From Verrucomicrobiota bacterium (GTDB taxonomy: Bacteria > Verrucomicrobiota > Verrucomicrobiia > Verrucomicrobiales > Akkermansiaceae), in NCBI GenBank assembly GCA_026397725.1, contig JAPLUI010000069.1:1-64000 (forward strand): a stretch of 64,000 bases of DNA, given 5' to 3'. Position 1 is the first letter of the stretch. Each line of letters begins with the position of its first letter. The notes beneath the pieces were generated by a model. It saw only the letters and a program-made list of their open reading frames with translations. It was not told the origin of the DNA and made no database searches. Of this stretch, positions 36,060-46,010 are shown in pieces. Made by a program: the position numbers and the translations under genes.

Positions 36060-39000
36060 ATGAAACACCAAATAGATAAGACACTCATGAGCAAACTAAC
36101 AGCCATCACCTTCTTCGCCCTGCTGCTGGCGCCGCTGGCCGCGCCAGGGATGGCTGCGGAATGCGAGAATATGGCCCCGCTACGGCTATCCAACTCTTTG
36201 CCGCCGGAGGTTGCATGCTGGTTCTGGGGTGAGGCGGACTTCAAACCCGGCGGTTATAAAGAGAAACTCGATTTTTTTGGCCAACACACATCGTTCACGC
36301 TGTTGACAGCTTCGTTCCGCGCCGGGCGGCGTGAGCCGCTGACCGACCCCGCAGTCTTCGAGCAGGTCAAGCAGGCCGTCGTGTATGCCAGGAGCAAGGG
36401 CATTGGAATCGCGCCAGAGTTCAGCATGTGGAGCGATTTGACCGGGTTTCTCCGGGCCTATCCCGATGAACTCTGTTATGTGGTGTCGCTGCAGCCGATT
36501 CAGATGGCCGAAGGCGGGCGGAACGAAGTGGTGATCGCCTCGCAGGCGTTTTCCGGCTGCCCGTCGCTGAATTACGAACCTGGCGGCAGGCCGGACGTCA
36601 AGCTACCTCCCGCCCGATTGCTGAGAGCCTACAGCTATGAACTGGCGGGTGGGGTCATCAAGGCCGGATCGCTGGCGGATGTTTCGCCCCTCTGCCGTCA
36701 GTCCGTTGCGCCGGATGGCTCTCTAACAGTCCGCGTGGAGTGGGTCCCCTCGTTGTTAGGGAAGACCGTGGTCGTGTTGGGCGCTTCGCCCGGATGCCTG
36801 GCCGAAATCTTTGCGCCTCACTACAACGAATTCCAGGAGAAGATTCTCGCACGCTATGCCGGGGTCGGATTGGCGGGCGCGTGCAAGGATGAAGGCGGCG
36901 ATCCTGCCGTGGGGCTGGAGAAACTTCCCTGGTCCAATTACCGGCAGGAGGCATATCGGAAAGCCACGGGCGGCAGGGATTTGCTGGCTGATTTCCTGCT
37001 GATGCGAACGGGTGAGCAGGGGCGCGAGGCGGAGCGCCAATTGGCCATCAATCACCATCTGGAACTGGTGCGCCGTCAGAATGCTGATGTCGAAGCCGCC
37101 TTCTATCATCTCGTCAAGAAATGCCTGGGGCCCAAGGCCTTCGTCGGCACGCATCCCACCTGGATATCGGATCCGAACAATCAAGGCGAGTATCAACGGA
37201 GCGGGCTGGACTGGTGGGCGGTCAAACGCGACATAGCACAAACGGACGAGGAAATTCCGTTCTGCGTGGGCACGGCGCTGAGCAAAAAATGGGGCAGCCC
37301 GTTTTGGTTGAATATGTATTATAGTGAGAACGTGGAGGCCTACCGCCAGCGACTCTGGAAATACGCGGCCAGCGGCGGGCGGATGAATTTCCACCCCATC
37401 TGGCCAGCGCCGAATATGCCGACAGGAGACTACTCTCTGCACAAGTCGGCGTTGATGCGCGGCCAGCAGCGGATTCGGTTGCTGAACCTGATATCGAAAA
37501 GCCCGCTGGACTGTCCGGTCGCCGTGGTGTTCGGCCACGCCGCCACCATGAATTACGCCGGACCGCACTTTCAGGACAGCGGCTCCCGCTTGGCAGACGC
37601 GTTTTGGGCGGCAGGCTTCCCGGCGGACCTGATACCTAGCAGCGAGGTAGAGGACGGGTCGTTGAAGGTCGATTCCGATGGATATGTTAGATATGGGGAA
37701 CAACGCTACGCCGCTGTGATTCTATATCATCCCGAGTTCGAAAAGATGGCCGATGCGGACTTCTGGCAACGGGCGGCAAGAGGCAAATCGGCGCTGTACC
37801 GAATGGGGAACTGGGCTCGCGATTTTGACGCCATGCCGGTCGAGGGTGACAAACTGCTGCCGGCCGGCATGACCCTGGCTGCGGATGCCGGGAGCTGTGT
37901 GGCTGAGGTTGTCAGGGATCTGAAAGGGCGCGGGATCGAAATGCAGCAGGCGGGAAAACTGGACGGCCATTGCCGCTTGCTAGACGGCACGCGCATCTTC
38001 ATCTCGGCGGACAAAACGATGGAGGGCGACCCCCTGCGAAAGACGACCGTGATAGGTAACACCAAGATCGCTTTCGACGCGGAGGGACTGGTTGCGGTGC
38101 GTCTTGACAGCAACGGGTTGCCAGTGGCACTGGCTGCCGGCGGCGTGAGAAGTTTCACCGTTGCCGAGATGAAGATCACGTCTGGAACACCTTATGATTT
38201 CGCCCTCTGGAAGGACGACTCCGGGCACTGGCACGGCGTCTTGCAGGGATGGAACGGCCCGGTCCCGGATGACCTCAAACGCATCACGGCGGATTGGCAG
38301 CGACTGGCAGTCAGCGGACCCGGTCAGTCTGCGGGTTCCCCCAGGATCGACTCGGCGGCACTCCGGTTGCCAGCCAACATCCCCCCCGTCCTCGGTGCGT
38401 GGTTTCCGCAGGAGTCGGAGATGCGGCCGGACGGGTACCAGAACTATCTCGATGCGATGGCCGAGCACTCGCATTACAACCTGCTGACGACCACGATGCG
38501 CAACGGCGGGCGTCAGATGATTGACCCTGCCGTACATGACTGGTTCAAGCAGGCGGCGATATATGCGCGGCAGAAGGGCATCGGCCTTGTCCTGGAACTT
38601 GATGTCCGTCATTCGATTCCCGCCTTCAAGAATCGATACCCGGATGAATTGCAGGAGCGGCTCTGGCTTCAAGAGTTCACGCTTCCCGAGAGCGGAGTTA
38701 TGCTAACAGACGTTTCCTATCCGTGCGGGCATGGTGACGCGATATGCGGCGCAGGCGCGATCGCCATCCGCCTGGAGCGAGCCTATAGTTATACGAAGAC
38801 CGCTACAGGCATCGACCCGGATACGGTCACCGATATCACTGCCTCCTGTAAGACGCCAAAGACCGAGCCCCGCAGTTTTTCTGCCGCCCTATCGTGCGGC
38901 CCGGGCATCAAGGAGCGCAAGGTGTGCATCATCGCCCGGGTCACTTGCGAATATCCGGCGGTGTTCGGCCCGCATCTGATCCCCTTTGAGGAGGAAACAA

Positions 39001-40550
39001 TCCGGCAGTATGCCGACCTGCCGCTGGCCGGACTGATGAAGGACGAATGGGGCTTTCCGGCGTGCCACGACGGCAATCCCGGGAAGAACGGATTCTGGTT
39101 CTCCCGCTGGCAAGCCGACGCTTATGCCAAAGCCACCGGCGGCCGGGACATGGTCCGCGACTCGCTGCTGATGTGCTATGGGGAACGGGGCCGGGAGGGC
39201 CAGCGCCAGGCGGCCGTCAATCACGTCATGGAGCTTCACCGACTCCGCAACACCGAGATCGAGCAAGCCTTCTACCGAGCAACCAAGGCCACCTTCGGCC
39301 CCGGCGCCTTTGTCGGCACGCACGACACGGTCATCCCTTATCCCGATCCCCGCGAGTTTGAGCGGAACGGGCTGAACTGGTGGACCGCAACTCGCAGCTA
39401 CGCCCAATCCGACGAGACCACGCCCTTTTGTTGCCGCACATCGATGGCGAAAAAGTTCGGTGCCCCGTGGTACAACCAGTGGTACGCCCCCACGCCGGAA
39501 TCCTACGAGAAGCTGATCTGGAGTTATGCATTGGCCGGCGGGCGGATGAATTTCCATGTCCTCTGGGGTGGCGAGGGACCCGCGGCGGAACTGGGCAAAA
39601 AACTTCTGCGCAGCCCTGTGATTCGCGCCGACTGCCGGATCCGGCTGCTCAATTTCATTTCCGCGGCACCGGTCGAGTGTCCCGTGGCCGTGATCTTCGG
39701 CCACGCCGGTGCGATGAATTGGGCGGGGCCTGCATATGACGATGTGGGCATGGAACTGACCGACGCATTCTGGCGCGCCGGGTATTACGCGGACCTGATT
39801 CCATCTAGCGAGTTGCGCGACCAAGCGTTGCGGGTTGACGCCGAGGGGGACATCTGGTTCGGGCAACAGCGCTATGCGGCCGTCGTTCTGTATCATCCCG
39901 AGTTCGAGAACGCCACCACCGCCGACTTCTTCCAGAAAGCCGCCAAAGGCAAAACCATTATCTATCGGATCGGCGATTGGACCAAGAACTTCGACGCCAA
40001 AGCATTCGACGGAAATGCGGCCCTGCCCGCTCGGATGAAAGTTGCTAGAGATATCAACGCTTGTGCCGAAGCCGTCCTCGCCGAACTGCGCCATACGGGA
40101 ATCGAACCGCAGACCTGCGCAACCGTGACGCTTCCCAGGTGGGGCAGCCTGGGCCGGACGTCAGCCGCGCTGCCTTCGTCCGGCCTGTGCCGCTTGACGG
40201 ATGGCACGGTCATTCTCGCGTCCGGTCAGAATGACGTGAGGGGCGATCCGATTCAGAAGACACTCAGCGTGGACGGCCACGATGTCGCCATCGACGCCGT
40301 CGGCGTGGCGGCCGTGCGACTCGACAAGGGCGGCAAACTCGAAGCCCTGGCTGCCGGCGCATTGAAGTGGTTTCGTGGCGGCGGGTTCGCCATCGACCTG
40401 CCCGAGCGAGTTGACGTGGCCCTTTGGCGCGATGCGGAAGGTAAGTGGCACGGCGTGATGCAGGATTTCAACGGTCCCGTTCCCGCTGAACTTTTAGCCT
40501 TTACACAGGATTGGCTGCGGCTGAGAGTGCCACAGCCGCTTGAACCATGA
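36060..40550 (+). CDS. Exported protein of two tandem homologous halves, family not recognised
   Basis: About 1496 residues from ATG 36060 (ATG 36087 also fits the signal peptide ITFFALLLAPLAAPGMAA). Two halves of about 720-740 residues are clearly homologous: LPPEVACWFWGEADFKPGGY with IPPVLGAWFPQESEMRPDGY, and YHPEFEKMADADFWQRAARG with YHPEFENATTADFFQKAAKG. The halves join near 38340. Each looks like a barrel plus a flavodoxin-like and a beta domain, as in some GH42-like or uncharacterised hydrolases, but I cannot name the family. Acidic residues in KDEGG and KDEWG align between halves and are candidate catalytic sites. The C-terminal tail recurs twice downstream. Confidence 0.65.
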   Translation: MKHQIDKTLMSKLTAITFFALLLAPLAAPGMAAECENMAPLRLSNSLPPEVACWFWGEADFKPGGYKEKLDFFGQHTSFTLLTASFRAGRREPLTDPAVFEQVKQAVVYARSKGIGIAPEFSMWSDLTGFLRAYPDELCYVVSLQPIQMAEGGRNEVVIASQAFSGCPSLNYEPGGRPDVKLPPARLLRAYSYELAGGVIKAGSLADVSPLCRQSVAPDGSLTVRVEWVPSLLGKTVVVLGASPGCLAEIFAPHYNEFQEKILARYAGVGLAGACKDEGGDPAVGLEKLPWSNYRQEAYRKATGGRDLLADFLLMRTGEQGREAERQLAINHHLELVRRQNADVEAAFYHLVKKCLGPKAFVGTHPTWISDPNNQGEYQRSGLDWWAVKRDIAQTDEEIPFCVGTALSKKWGSPFWLNMYYSENVEAYRQRLWKYAASGGRMNFHPIWPAPNMPTGDYSLHKSALMRGQQRIRLLNLISKSPLDCPVAVVFGHAATMNYAGPHFQDSGSRLADAFWAAGFPADLIPSSEVEDGSLKVDSDGYVRYGEQRYAAVILYHPEFEKMADADFWQRAARGKSALYRMGNWARDFDAMPVEGDKLLPAGMTLAADAGSCVAEVVRDLKGRGIEMQQAGKLDGHCRLLDGTRIFISADKTMEGDPLRKTTVIGNTKIAFDAEGLVAVRLDSNGLPVALAAGGVRSFTVAEMKITSGTPYDFALWKDDSGHWHGVLQGWNGPVPDDLKRITADWQRLAVSGPGQSAGSPRIDSAALRLPANIPPVLGAWFPQESEMRPDGYQNYLDAMAEHSHYNLLTTTMRNGGRQMIDPAVHDWFKQAAIYARQKGIGLVLELDVRHSIPAFKNRYPDELQERLWLQEFTLPESGVMLTDVSYPCGHGDAICGAGAIAIRLERAYSYTKTATGIDPDTVTDITASCKTPKTEPRSFSAALSCGPGIKERKVCIIARVTCEYPAVFGPHLIPFEEETIRQYADLPLAGLMKDEWGFPACHDGNPGKNGFWFSRWQADAYAKATGGRDMVRDSLLMCYGERGREGQRQAAVNHVMELHRLRNTEIEQAFYRATKATFGPGAFVGTHDTVIPYPDPREFERNGLNWWTATRSYAQSDETTPFCCRTSMAKKFGAPWYNQWYAPTPESYEKLIWSYALAGGRMNFHVLWGGEGPAAELGKKLLRSPVIRADCRIRLLNFISAAPVECPVAVIFGHAGAMNWAGPAYDDVGMELTDAFWRAGYYADLIPSSELRDQALRVDAEGDIWFGQQRYAAVVLYHPEFENATTADFFQKAAKGKTIIYRIGDWTKNFDAKAFDGNAALPARMKVARDINACAEAVLAELRHTGIEPQTCATVTLPRWGSLGRTSAALPSSGLCRLTDGTVILASGQNDVRGDPIQKTLSVDGHDVAIDAVGVAAVRLDKGGKLEALAAGALKWFRGGGFAIDLPERVDVALWRDAEGKWHGVMQDFNGPVPAELLAFTQDWLRLRVPQPLEP

Positions 40551-40560
40551 AGGGCAATAG

Positions 40561-40713
40561 ATGAAGAGAGTATTCATAACAACGCTTAGTCAGGAATATC
40601 CGGCAAGCGACCGGATGATCATGTCCACTCCGGGGCAGACGGTTCGCTGGGAGGTTCCGCCGACAACCGTAATTGTCATTCGAATCCAGCCGAAGGAAGG
40701 GAATTGGAGATGA
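40561..40713 (+). pseudogene. Mini-frame: gene start joined to a hydrolase C-terminal tail
   Basis: A 50-codon frame, MKRVFITTLSQ followed by TVRWEVPPTTVIVIRIQPK. The second part has the look of the last beta strands of a clan-A hydrolase (VPPxSVxVxxLxP). The beginning looks like a signal-peptide start. The body is absent. Confidence 0.4.
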
Positions 40714-40718
40714 GAGTT

Positions 40719-40826
40719 ATGGGGCACGGCGTGCTGCAAGATTTCAGCGGCCCCGTTCCCGCTGCGCTTCTCTTCTTGACCCAGGATTGGCTGCGGCTGA
40801 GCGTGCCCCGGCCGCTTGAACCATAA
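40719..40826 (+). pseudogene. Orphan tail of the duplicated-half protein
   Basis: GHGVLQDFSGPVPAALLFLT and QDWLRLSVPRPLEP-stop match the last 35 residues of the large protein ending at 40550 (HGVMQDFNGPVPAELLAFTQ). It has only a few differences, so it is a diverged 3' end of a related gene without its body. Confidence 0.7.
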
Positions 40827-40827
40827 T

Positions 40828-41454
40828 ATGAAATGGAAACACACTATGAAACATACCCTGATTGCCGGTCTCGCCGCCCTGCTGCTGGCGCCGCTCGCCG
40901 CGCTCCACGCCGCTGACACGACGGTAACCGCCAGCAATACCGAGCCACGTCGCGATACGCGCGGTGAAATTCTCGATGCCCACGGCTGTCTGGAACTGTT
41001 CAAGGGTAGCCACGTTTATGAAGATCCGGTACAAGTCTTGCCGAAGACGCTGTTTACGGGCTCCTTTGCGTTGGCCGATGCGAAGGTTTTCCCTTCGGAA
41101 GACCCGATCATTCCCGTCATTGAAAGCTGCTTGCTGCTGTTTGAGAAGGGCGATACGCTGTGCCTGCTCTACGGCGCTCCCGATGCCTCGTTCGCCGCAG
41201 GCAAACCGTTCGGGATCAGCGGGCTTTCGCAGACATCCGGAAATTTTTCATTCAGCGTGAAGCCGCAACCGCAGCCCGGTTCCTACGTGTTCAGTTACGA
41301 GTGCGGAAACCGGGTCCCCGCCAAATTTCTGCTGGCGCTCCCTTCCGGCAGCGGCAGCGAAGCGCCGCATCGTCGAAATCGCGGGTCAAAGCCGGAAAAG
41401 CGCGACGCATATCATTCCGGCAACGCGTTGATGAAAGGAGGATACAGACGATGA
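40828..41454 (+). CDS. Exported chimeric protein with a GH43-like N-terminal stub
   Basis: A 208-residue protein. The start MKWKHTMKHTLIAGLAALLL resembles the mini-frame at 45838. After the signal peptide, TEPRRDTRGEILDAHGCLEL is the opening of GH43-like propellers as I recall them, but it is cut after about 25 residues. The rest (SHVYEDPVQVLPKTLFTGSF onward, to residue 180) is a separate beta-rich domain of unknown family, and the last 25 residues are basic and low-complexity. It overlaps the next start (ATGATG at 41451). Confidence 0.5.
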   Translation: MKWKHTMKHTLIAGLAALLLAPLAALHAADTTVTASNTEPRRDTRGEILDAHGCLELFKGSHVYEDPVQVLPKTLFTGSFALADAKVFPSEDPIIPVIESCLLLFEKGDTLCLLYGAPDASFAAGKPFGISGLSQTSGNFSFSVKPQPQPGSYVFSYECGNRVPAKFLLALPSGSGSEAPHRRNRGSKPEKRDAYHSGNALMKGGYRR

Positions 41455-44354
41455 TGAAGAATATGCTGTTTAGTATGTTGTTTAGTGGAATTGCCCTTGG
41501 TGCCAGTAGTCAGCCTGAAGATGTTACGTTTGTCGCCACGCACGACCGGACAGAACAGCGTTACGTGATCATTCTGCCTGAAGGTTTTGTTCCGGATCAG
41601 CCACATGACCTGTTGATTGTTCTGCACGTTATGATCAACGGAAAGAATATCCCTCCCGCGCAGGCATCAGCGGCGGGTGTCTGGTTTTATGCAGACAGCG
41701 AGAATGGCTCCCAGCTTTTGTTGACGGGTCATCCATCTGTACCGGGCTCCTGGCGATTGACAGCCTCTTTGAATGATGGAGACAGCATGCGTATGTCGTT
41801 TGCACCTAATGCGGTGTTTAAGACAAACATTCAGTTCCATGTGGATTCCCTTTCAGGAAGTGCCTTGCAATGTCAGGTTGAGACAAATGCACTTGTCATC
41901 AAGGCTGCCTCCGGTGCTGGTGCCGCAAGGTTGTGCGGGTTCTCGTGTCGGAATGTTCCGGTTTCATTTATGCCGGAACGTAGGCCCTTTTCCCGCGCCC
42001 CGGTGGCGTGTTCCCCGGATCCGCACCAGGTTATTGCCGGTGCCCTGGTTGAATGGGATTGGCGCATGCAGGACGGAATCCAGACACCGCGGGAACCTCG
42101 GACTTGGGGCCAGGCGATAGAGAAGCTCTTGCGTGGAACTGAGGCGTTGGTATCTGAACGGGCTGCACAGAAGAATCTCCGTCCGGATGAACAGGGTGCA
42201 TGGGAGAATATTCGCAACACGTGTCTGGATGCAACAAAAATGGACGATACCCCCAGGCAGGAATCGCTATGGCTCAAACTCCACCAACTGCGTCGCTCGA
42301 TCGTACTTGCAAATCCATTATTCAAAACCTCGCCATTACTGCTGGTCAAACATGTTCCTTCCGTCATGAGTCACCAGCTTACACAGGTCTATGGGTACTG
42401 CGCCAGGCCGGGTGGTGGTTTATTTGTCCTGCAGGAGCCCGGTGTAACCATGCGAACGCGCAACATCACTCCTGAAAACCTTCCTGCCGGGAATTTCATG
42501 ACTCCCGAGCTCTCGTATGACGCTCAATGAATACTGTTTGCATATTGTCCAGTGAAAGAAGCTCCGGTTTCGTGGACTTACAACGATCAAACAAAGAAAC
42601 TGCGTTATCATCTCTACGAATTGTCACTGGTTTCCGGAGCTGTTCGTCAGTTAACCAGGGGCGATACTGATAATTTCTTTCCTGTGTATCTGCCATCCGA
42701 TGACATTCTTTTTGTTTCAACCCTGCGCGGCGGTTATCACCGCTGCGGAAGGGGGCCTTGTTTCGTGTACACCACAGCACGGATGAGTGCGGAAGGCGGA
42801 GATCCCCGTAGTCTTTCATTTCATGAAACCAATGAATGGGATCCATGCCTTTTGAATGATGGACGGGTCATTTACACACGCTGGGATTATGTTGATAGAA
42901 ACGCGGTGCTTTACCAGCAACTGTGGGCGGCCAGGCCGGACGGCAGTAATGCGCGGATCTATTTCGGGAATAACACCTGGAATCCGGCTGGTATCTGGGA
43001 GGCGCGATCCATTCCGGGGTCTTCCCGTGTTATGGCCACTGCGTGTCCGCATCACGGCATGAGCGCGGGTTCGGTTGTGCTGCTGGACACGACAAGGGGT
43101 GTGGACGGTAAGGATCCTTTGACCCGGCTTACCCCGGATGTACGTTTCCCGGAATCAGAATCCATCCTGGCCGCCGGTCCTGATTCTATCCCGTATGACT
43201 TTGACACGCCCGTTGTACGGAATTGGAACAGCCCCATGAAAGAACCCTGGATGGAAACAACACCAACGGAAGAAGAAAATCGCTGGCCGGGCCATTGTTA
43301 CAAATCACCCTGGCCGCTCTCTGAGAAATTCTTTATTGTATCTTACAGTTTTGACCAACTGGTTGGCGAGCCGGGTCCGAACATTCCCAACATGTTCGGG
43401 ATCTACTTTGCCGATGCATTTGGCAATAAAGAACTGATATACCGTGATCCGAATATCTCAAGTATCTGGGCACGGCCAGTTGCCAGCCGTATCCCTCCTC
43501 CTGAGTTGGCGATGCAAAGATCCGAGACAGGAAAGAAAATCGGAACGTTCTTCTTGAGCGACGTGAAAGAAAGCTGGCCTCACCTGCCTGCGAATGCGCC
43601 GATTACGCACCTGCGCATCGTACAGGTGCTTCTCAAAACAACACCCAATGCCAACTCACCCAAGCTTGGTGCTGCCAACGCGTCGCCTGGTAAGCAGGTT
43701 CTGGGTACTGTGCCGGTGGAGGATGACGGCTCTGCCTATTTTGAGGCACCTGCTAGGACTCCGATGCTTTTCCAGGCACTTGATGCCAGGGGGCGGGCGG
43801 TGCAAACGATGCGCAGTCTGGTTTATCTGCAAGATGGTGAAAACGAGTCCTGTATCGGTTGCCACGAGCACCGGATGAAGCAGAAAACTCCACGTTTCCA
43901 GGCCAAGGCAATACAGCGCGCACCTTCAAAAATCACCCCTGGGCCTGACGGGGTAATGCCATTCAGTTATCCGCGGCTGGTTCAGCCCATACTCAACCGT
44001 CATTGTGTAAGCTGTCACAATGGCGAGAAACCTGGCCGTCCTGTTTTAACCGGTGATCCTGAAGATGCATTCTCCAAGTCCTACAATGCGCTGGTCAATC
44101 GTGTTTCCTATTCTGCCTGGGATCGTCCGCAAAACAACTTCGAGCCCCTTACTGAACCGGGACGTTTCGGAGCCATTGGCAGTCCATTGGCGAAAATGCT
44201 TGAGGAGGGACACAGAAAAGTCCAGTTGACCCAGGAGGAATTTGTTTGTCTCTATACATGGATGGACGTTAATGCCCTTTTCTACGGAACGTTTGATGTC
44301 ACCGAACAGAAAAGGCAGCTTGCCGGGAAAATAATCTATCCGCCGAAAGAATAA
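41451..44354 (+). pseudogene. Haem-c beta-propeller protein (hydrazine-synthase-alpha-like), interrupted by TGA
   Basis: One continuous frame of 967 sense codons broken by a single TGA at 42528-42530. AAAGGAGGATACAGACG precedes ATG 41451, a strong ribosome site. Residues 1-50 look like the start of an alpha/beta hydrolase (QRYVIILPEGFVPDQPHDLL) and switch in frame to the N-terminus of the haem protein. Before the stop is LSYDAQ; after it, ILFAYCPVKEAPVSW, then propeller repeats (RGGYHRCGRGPC, FHETNEWDP, TRWDYVDRN) and two haem sites SCIGCH and HCVSCH. The homologue at 48973 runs unbroken through this point. CGA to TGA is the simplest explanation. A GTG at 42552 could restart translation but without a signal peptide. 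Confidence 0.7.
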
Positions 44355-44355
44355 A

Positions 44356-45828
44356 TTGACCCAGATACCTGTTATTATGGTTATTACGGTGCTGTTCTCA
44401 TGGACGGTTACCCCGGCATCGTTCCTCGCGCTCCACGCCGCTGAAGCGACGTATCCGTCTGACGCCATCGTCTCGCCCGATAAATTGGCCGGCAGGCGGA
44501 CTACCATCTCGCTAAACGGCAGGTGGCAGGTCGACGAGAGTGTCTCGGCGACCGAGGTTCCCAAGGTGTTCGGTCACACCATCGTCGTGCCGGGTCTGGT
44601 GAGTCTCGCCAAGCCCGAGTTTCCAGAGGTCGGCACCGTTTCGGCAAAGCGGAATTACTGTTGGTATCAGAAGTCGTTTGCCGCGCCGACCAGCCGCGAA
44701 GCGGCAATTCTGAGGATCGGCAAATCGCAATTCGGCACGGCTGTCTGGCTCAACGGCAAACCATTGGGCGAACACCTCAGTTGCTGGACGGCGGGCTATT
44801 TCAACCTAACCGAAGCCATGAACTGGTCTGGTGAGAACCGCTTGGTGGTTCGCATCGGCGCATATCCGGCGCTTCTGCCTGCAAACATTCCCGGCGCGGG
44901 CATAGCCGGGTCAAGCAAGTATTGGATACCCGGGATTTGGGATGATGTCGGCCTGATTCTCTGCGACAATCCGGTCATCGAGACGATTCAGGTGGCGCCG
45001 CGCGTCAATGCGTCGGAAGCTGTGGTGCAGACGAAGGTCAAGAACTACGGTCCGGCGCGGAGCTTCGAACTGAGTCATGTGGTCAAGAGCTGGAAGGCAG
45101 GAACGGAAGTTGCCCGGGGCGAACCGCAGAAGGGACGGATTGAGGCCGGCGAAGAGAGGACTTTCACGCAGACTATCAGGATTCCCAATACCCATCTCTG
45201 GTCTCCCGACATTTACGACAAGGCGTTGCCGGGCGGCAAGGCCGGGGAGCGGCAGGAGTACCGCTGGTACATGACCGCCGCGCTGACGGAATTCTGGCGG
45301 TTCCAGCGTTGTGCCATCGGTGTCCTCTACTACGACTTCATGGGGTCCTATCCGCTGGGACGCCCGGGGCCCGGGCCGTACCACTTTGGTGCCTTTTCCG
45401 ATATAGTTTCGTTGCAACTCCAGCCGGAATTCGAGAAGTATATGACCGAGGCATTCAAGCCGCTTGGGGTCTATATCAAGTTCTGGGGCGATGGTGAACC
45501 GGGCAAACAGCCTTATGTTCCCTACGGTCAGTGGTTCCCTGTACAGGGTGGTGCGAATCATGATTTCGCAGTTGGCCTGATCAATGATGATCTGGAGCCA
45601 ATAATGGGCAAGCTGGTTCTTTCGGTTGAGAATCTGGAAGGCAAGACGATTGCCTCGACCGAAAAGCCATTCCGATTGGATGGCGTCGGCAGGAATACGT
45701 ATGAACTGGCTGTGTCAGTTCCGAAAGATAACGGCAAGTACTTGTTGAAGGCTGTGGCCTATCCGCAGGGAACTCGCCACAAGAGTCCGACGGTGTCTCT
45801 GCGAAAAGTGGTCGTCGATTCACCGTAA
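44356..45828 (+). CDS. GH2-like protein with the catalytic barrel missing
   Basis: Up to 490 residues; the frame opens with TTG 44356, and ATG 44377 is an alternative. A signal-like start ends in LALHAAEA, shared with other genes here. Residues about 45-200 are a GH2 jelly-roll (ISLNGRWQVDES, GTAVWLNGKPLGEHLSCW) and 205-300 an Ig-like domain (PNTHLWSPDIYDK). The TIM barrel should begin here but the sequence passes in frame to RQEYRWYMTAALTEFWRFQR, the end of a barrel, followed by C-terminal beta domains. No acid/base or nucleophile glutamate can be assigned. It starts one base after the previous stop. Confidence 0.6.
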   Translation: MTQIPVIMVITVLFSWTVTPASFLALHAAEATYPSDAIVSPDKLAGRRTTISLNGRWQVDESVSATEVPKVFGHTIVVPGLVSLAKPEFPEVGTVSAKRNYCWYQKSFAAPTSREAAILRIGKSQFGTAVWLNGKPLGEHLSCWTAGYFNLTEAMNWSGENRLVVRIGAYPALLPANIPGAGIAGSSKYWIPGIWDDVGLILCDNPVIETIQVAPRVNASEAVVQTKVKNYGPARSFELSHVVKSWKAGTEVARGEPQKGRIEAGEERTFTQTIRIPNTHLWSPDIYDKALPGGKAGERQEYRWYMTAALTEFWRFQRCAIGVLYYDFMGSYPLGRPGPGPYHFGAFSDIVSLQLQPEFEKYMTEAFKPLGVYIKFWGDGEPGKQPYVPYGQWFPVQGGANHDFAVGLINDDLEPIMGKLVLSVENLEGKTIASTEKPFRLDGVGRNTYELAVSVPKDNGKYLLKAVAYPQGTRHKSPTVSLRKVVVDSP

Positions 45829-45837
45829 CTCCATAAC

Positions 45838-45936
45838 ATGAAAAGGAAACACACCCTGCTTGCCGTTCCCGCCGCGCTTTTAGCCTTTACCCACGATTGG
45901 CTACGGCTGAGAGTGCCTCGGCCGCTTGAACCATGA
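45838..45936 (+). pseudogene. Mini-frame: signal-peptide start fused to an orphan tail
   Basis: A 32-codon frame. MKRKHTLLAVPAALL matches the start of the gene at 40828 (MKWKHTMKHTLIAGLAALLL), and AFTHDWLRLRVPRPLEP matches the end of the duplicated-half protein (AFTQDWLRLRVPQPLEP). Both ends of a gene are therefore directly joined with nothing between them. Confidence 0.65.
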
Positions 45937-46010
45937 AAGGAAGCAGAATGATTCGAACATGTATCTCCATTCACCAGCAAACCGCTCACTAACAAAGAAA
46001 AGACCGGCAA

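Noticed and set aside
41160..41450. 97-residue N-terminal extension of the first haem protein
   Set aside because: It is the upstream gene read in another frame; ATG 41451 is preceded by AGGAGG at the right distance.
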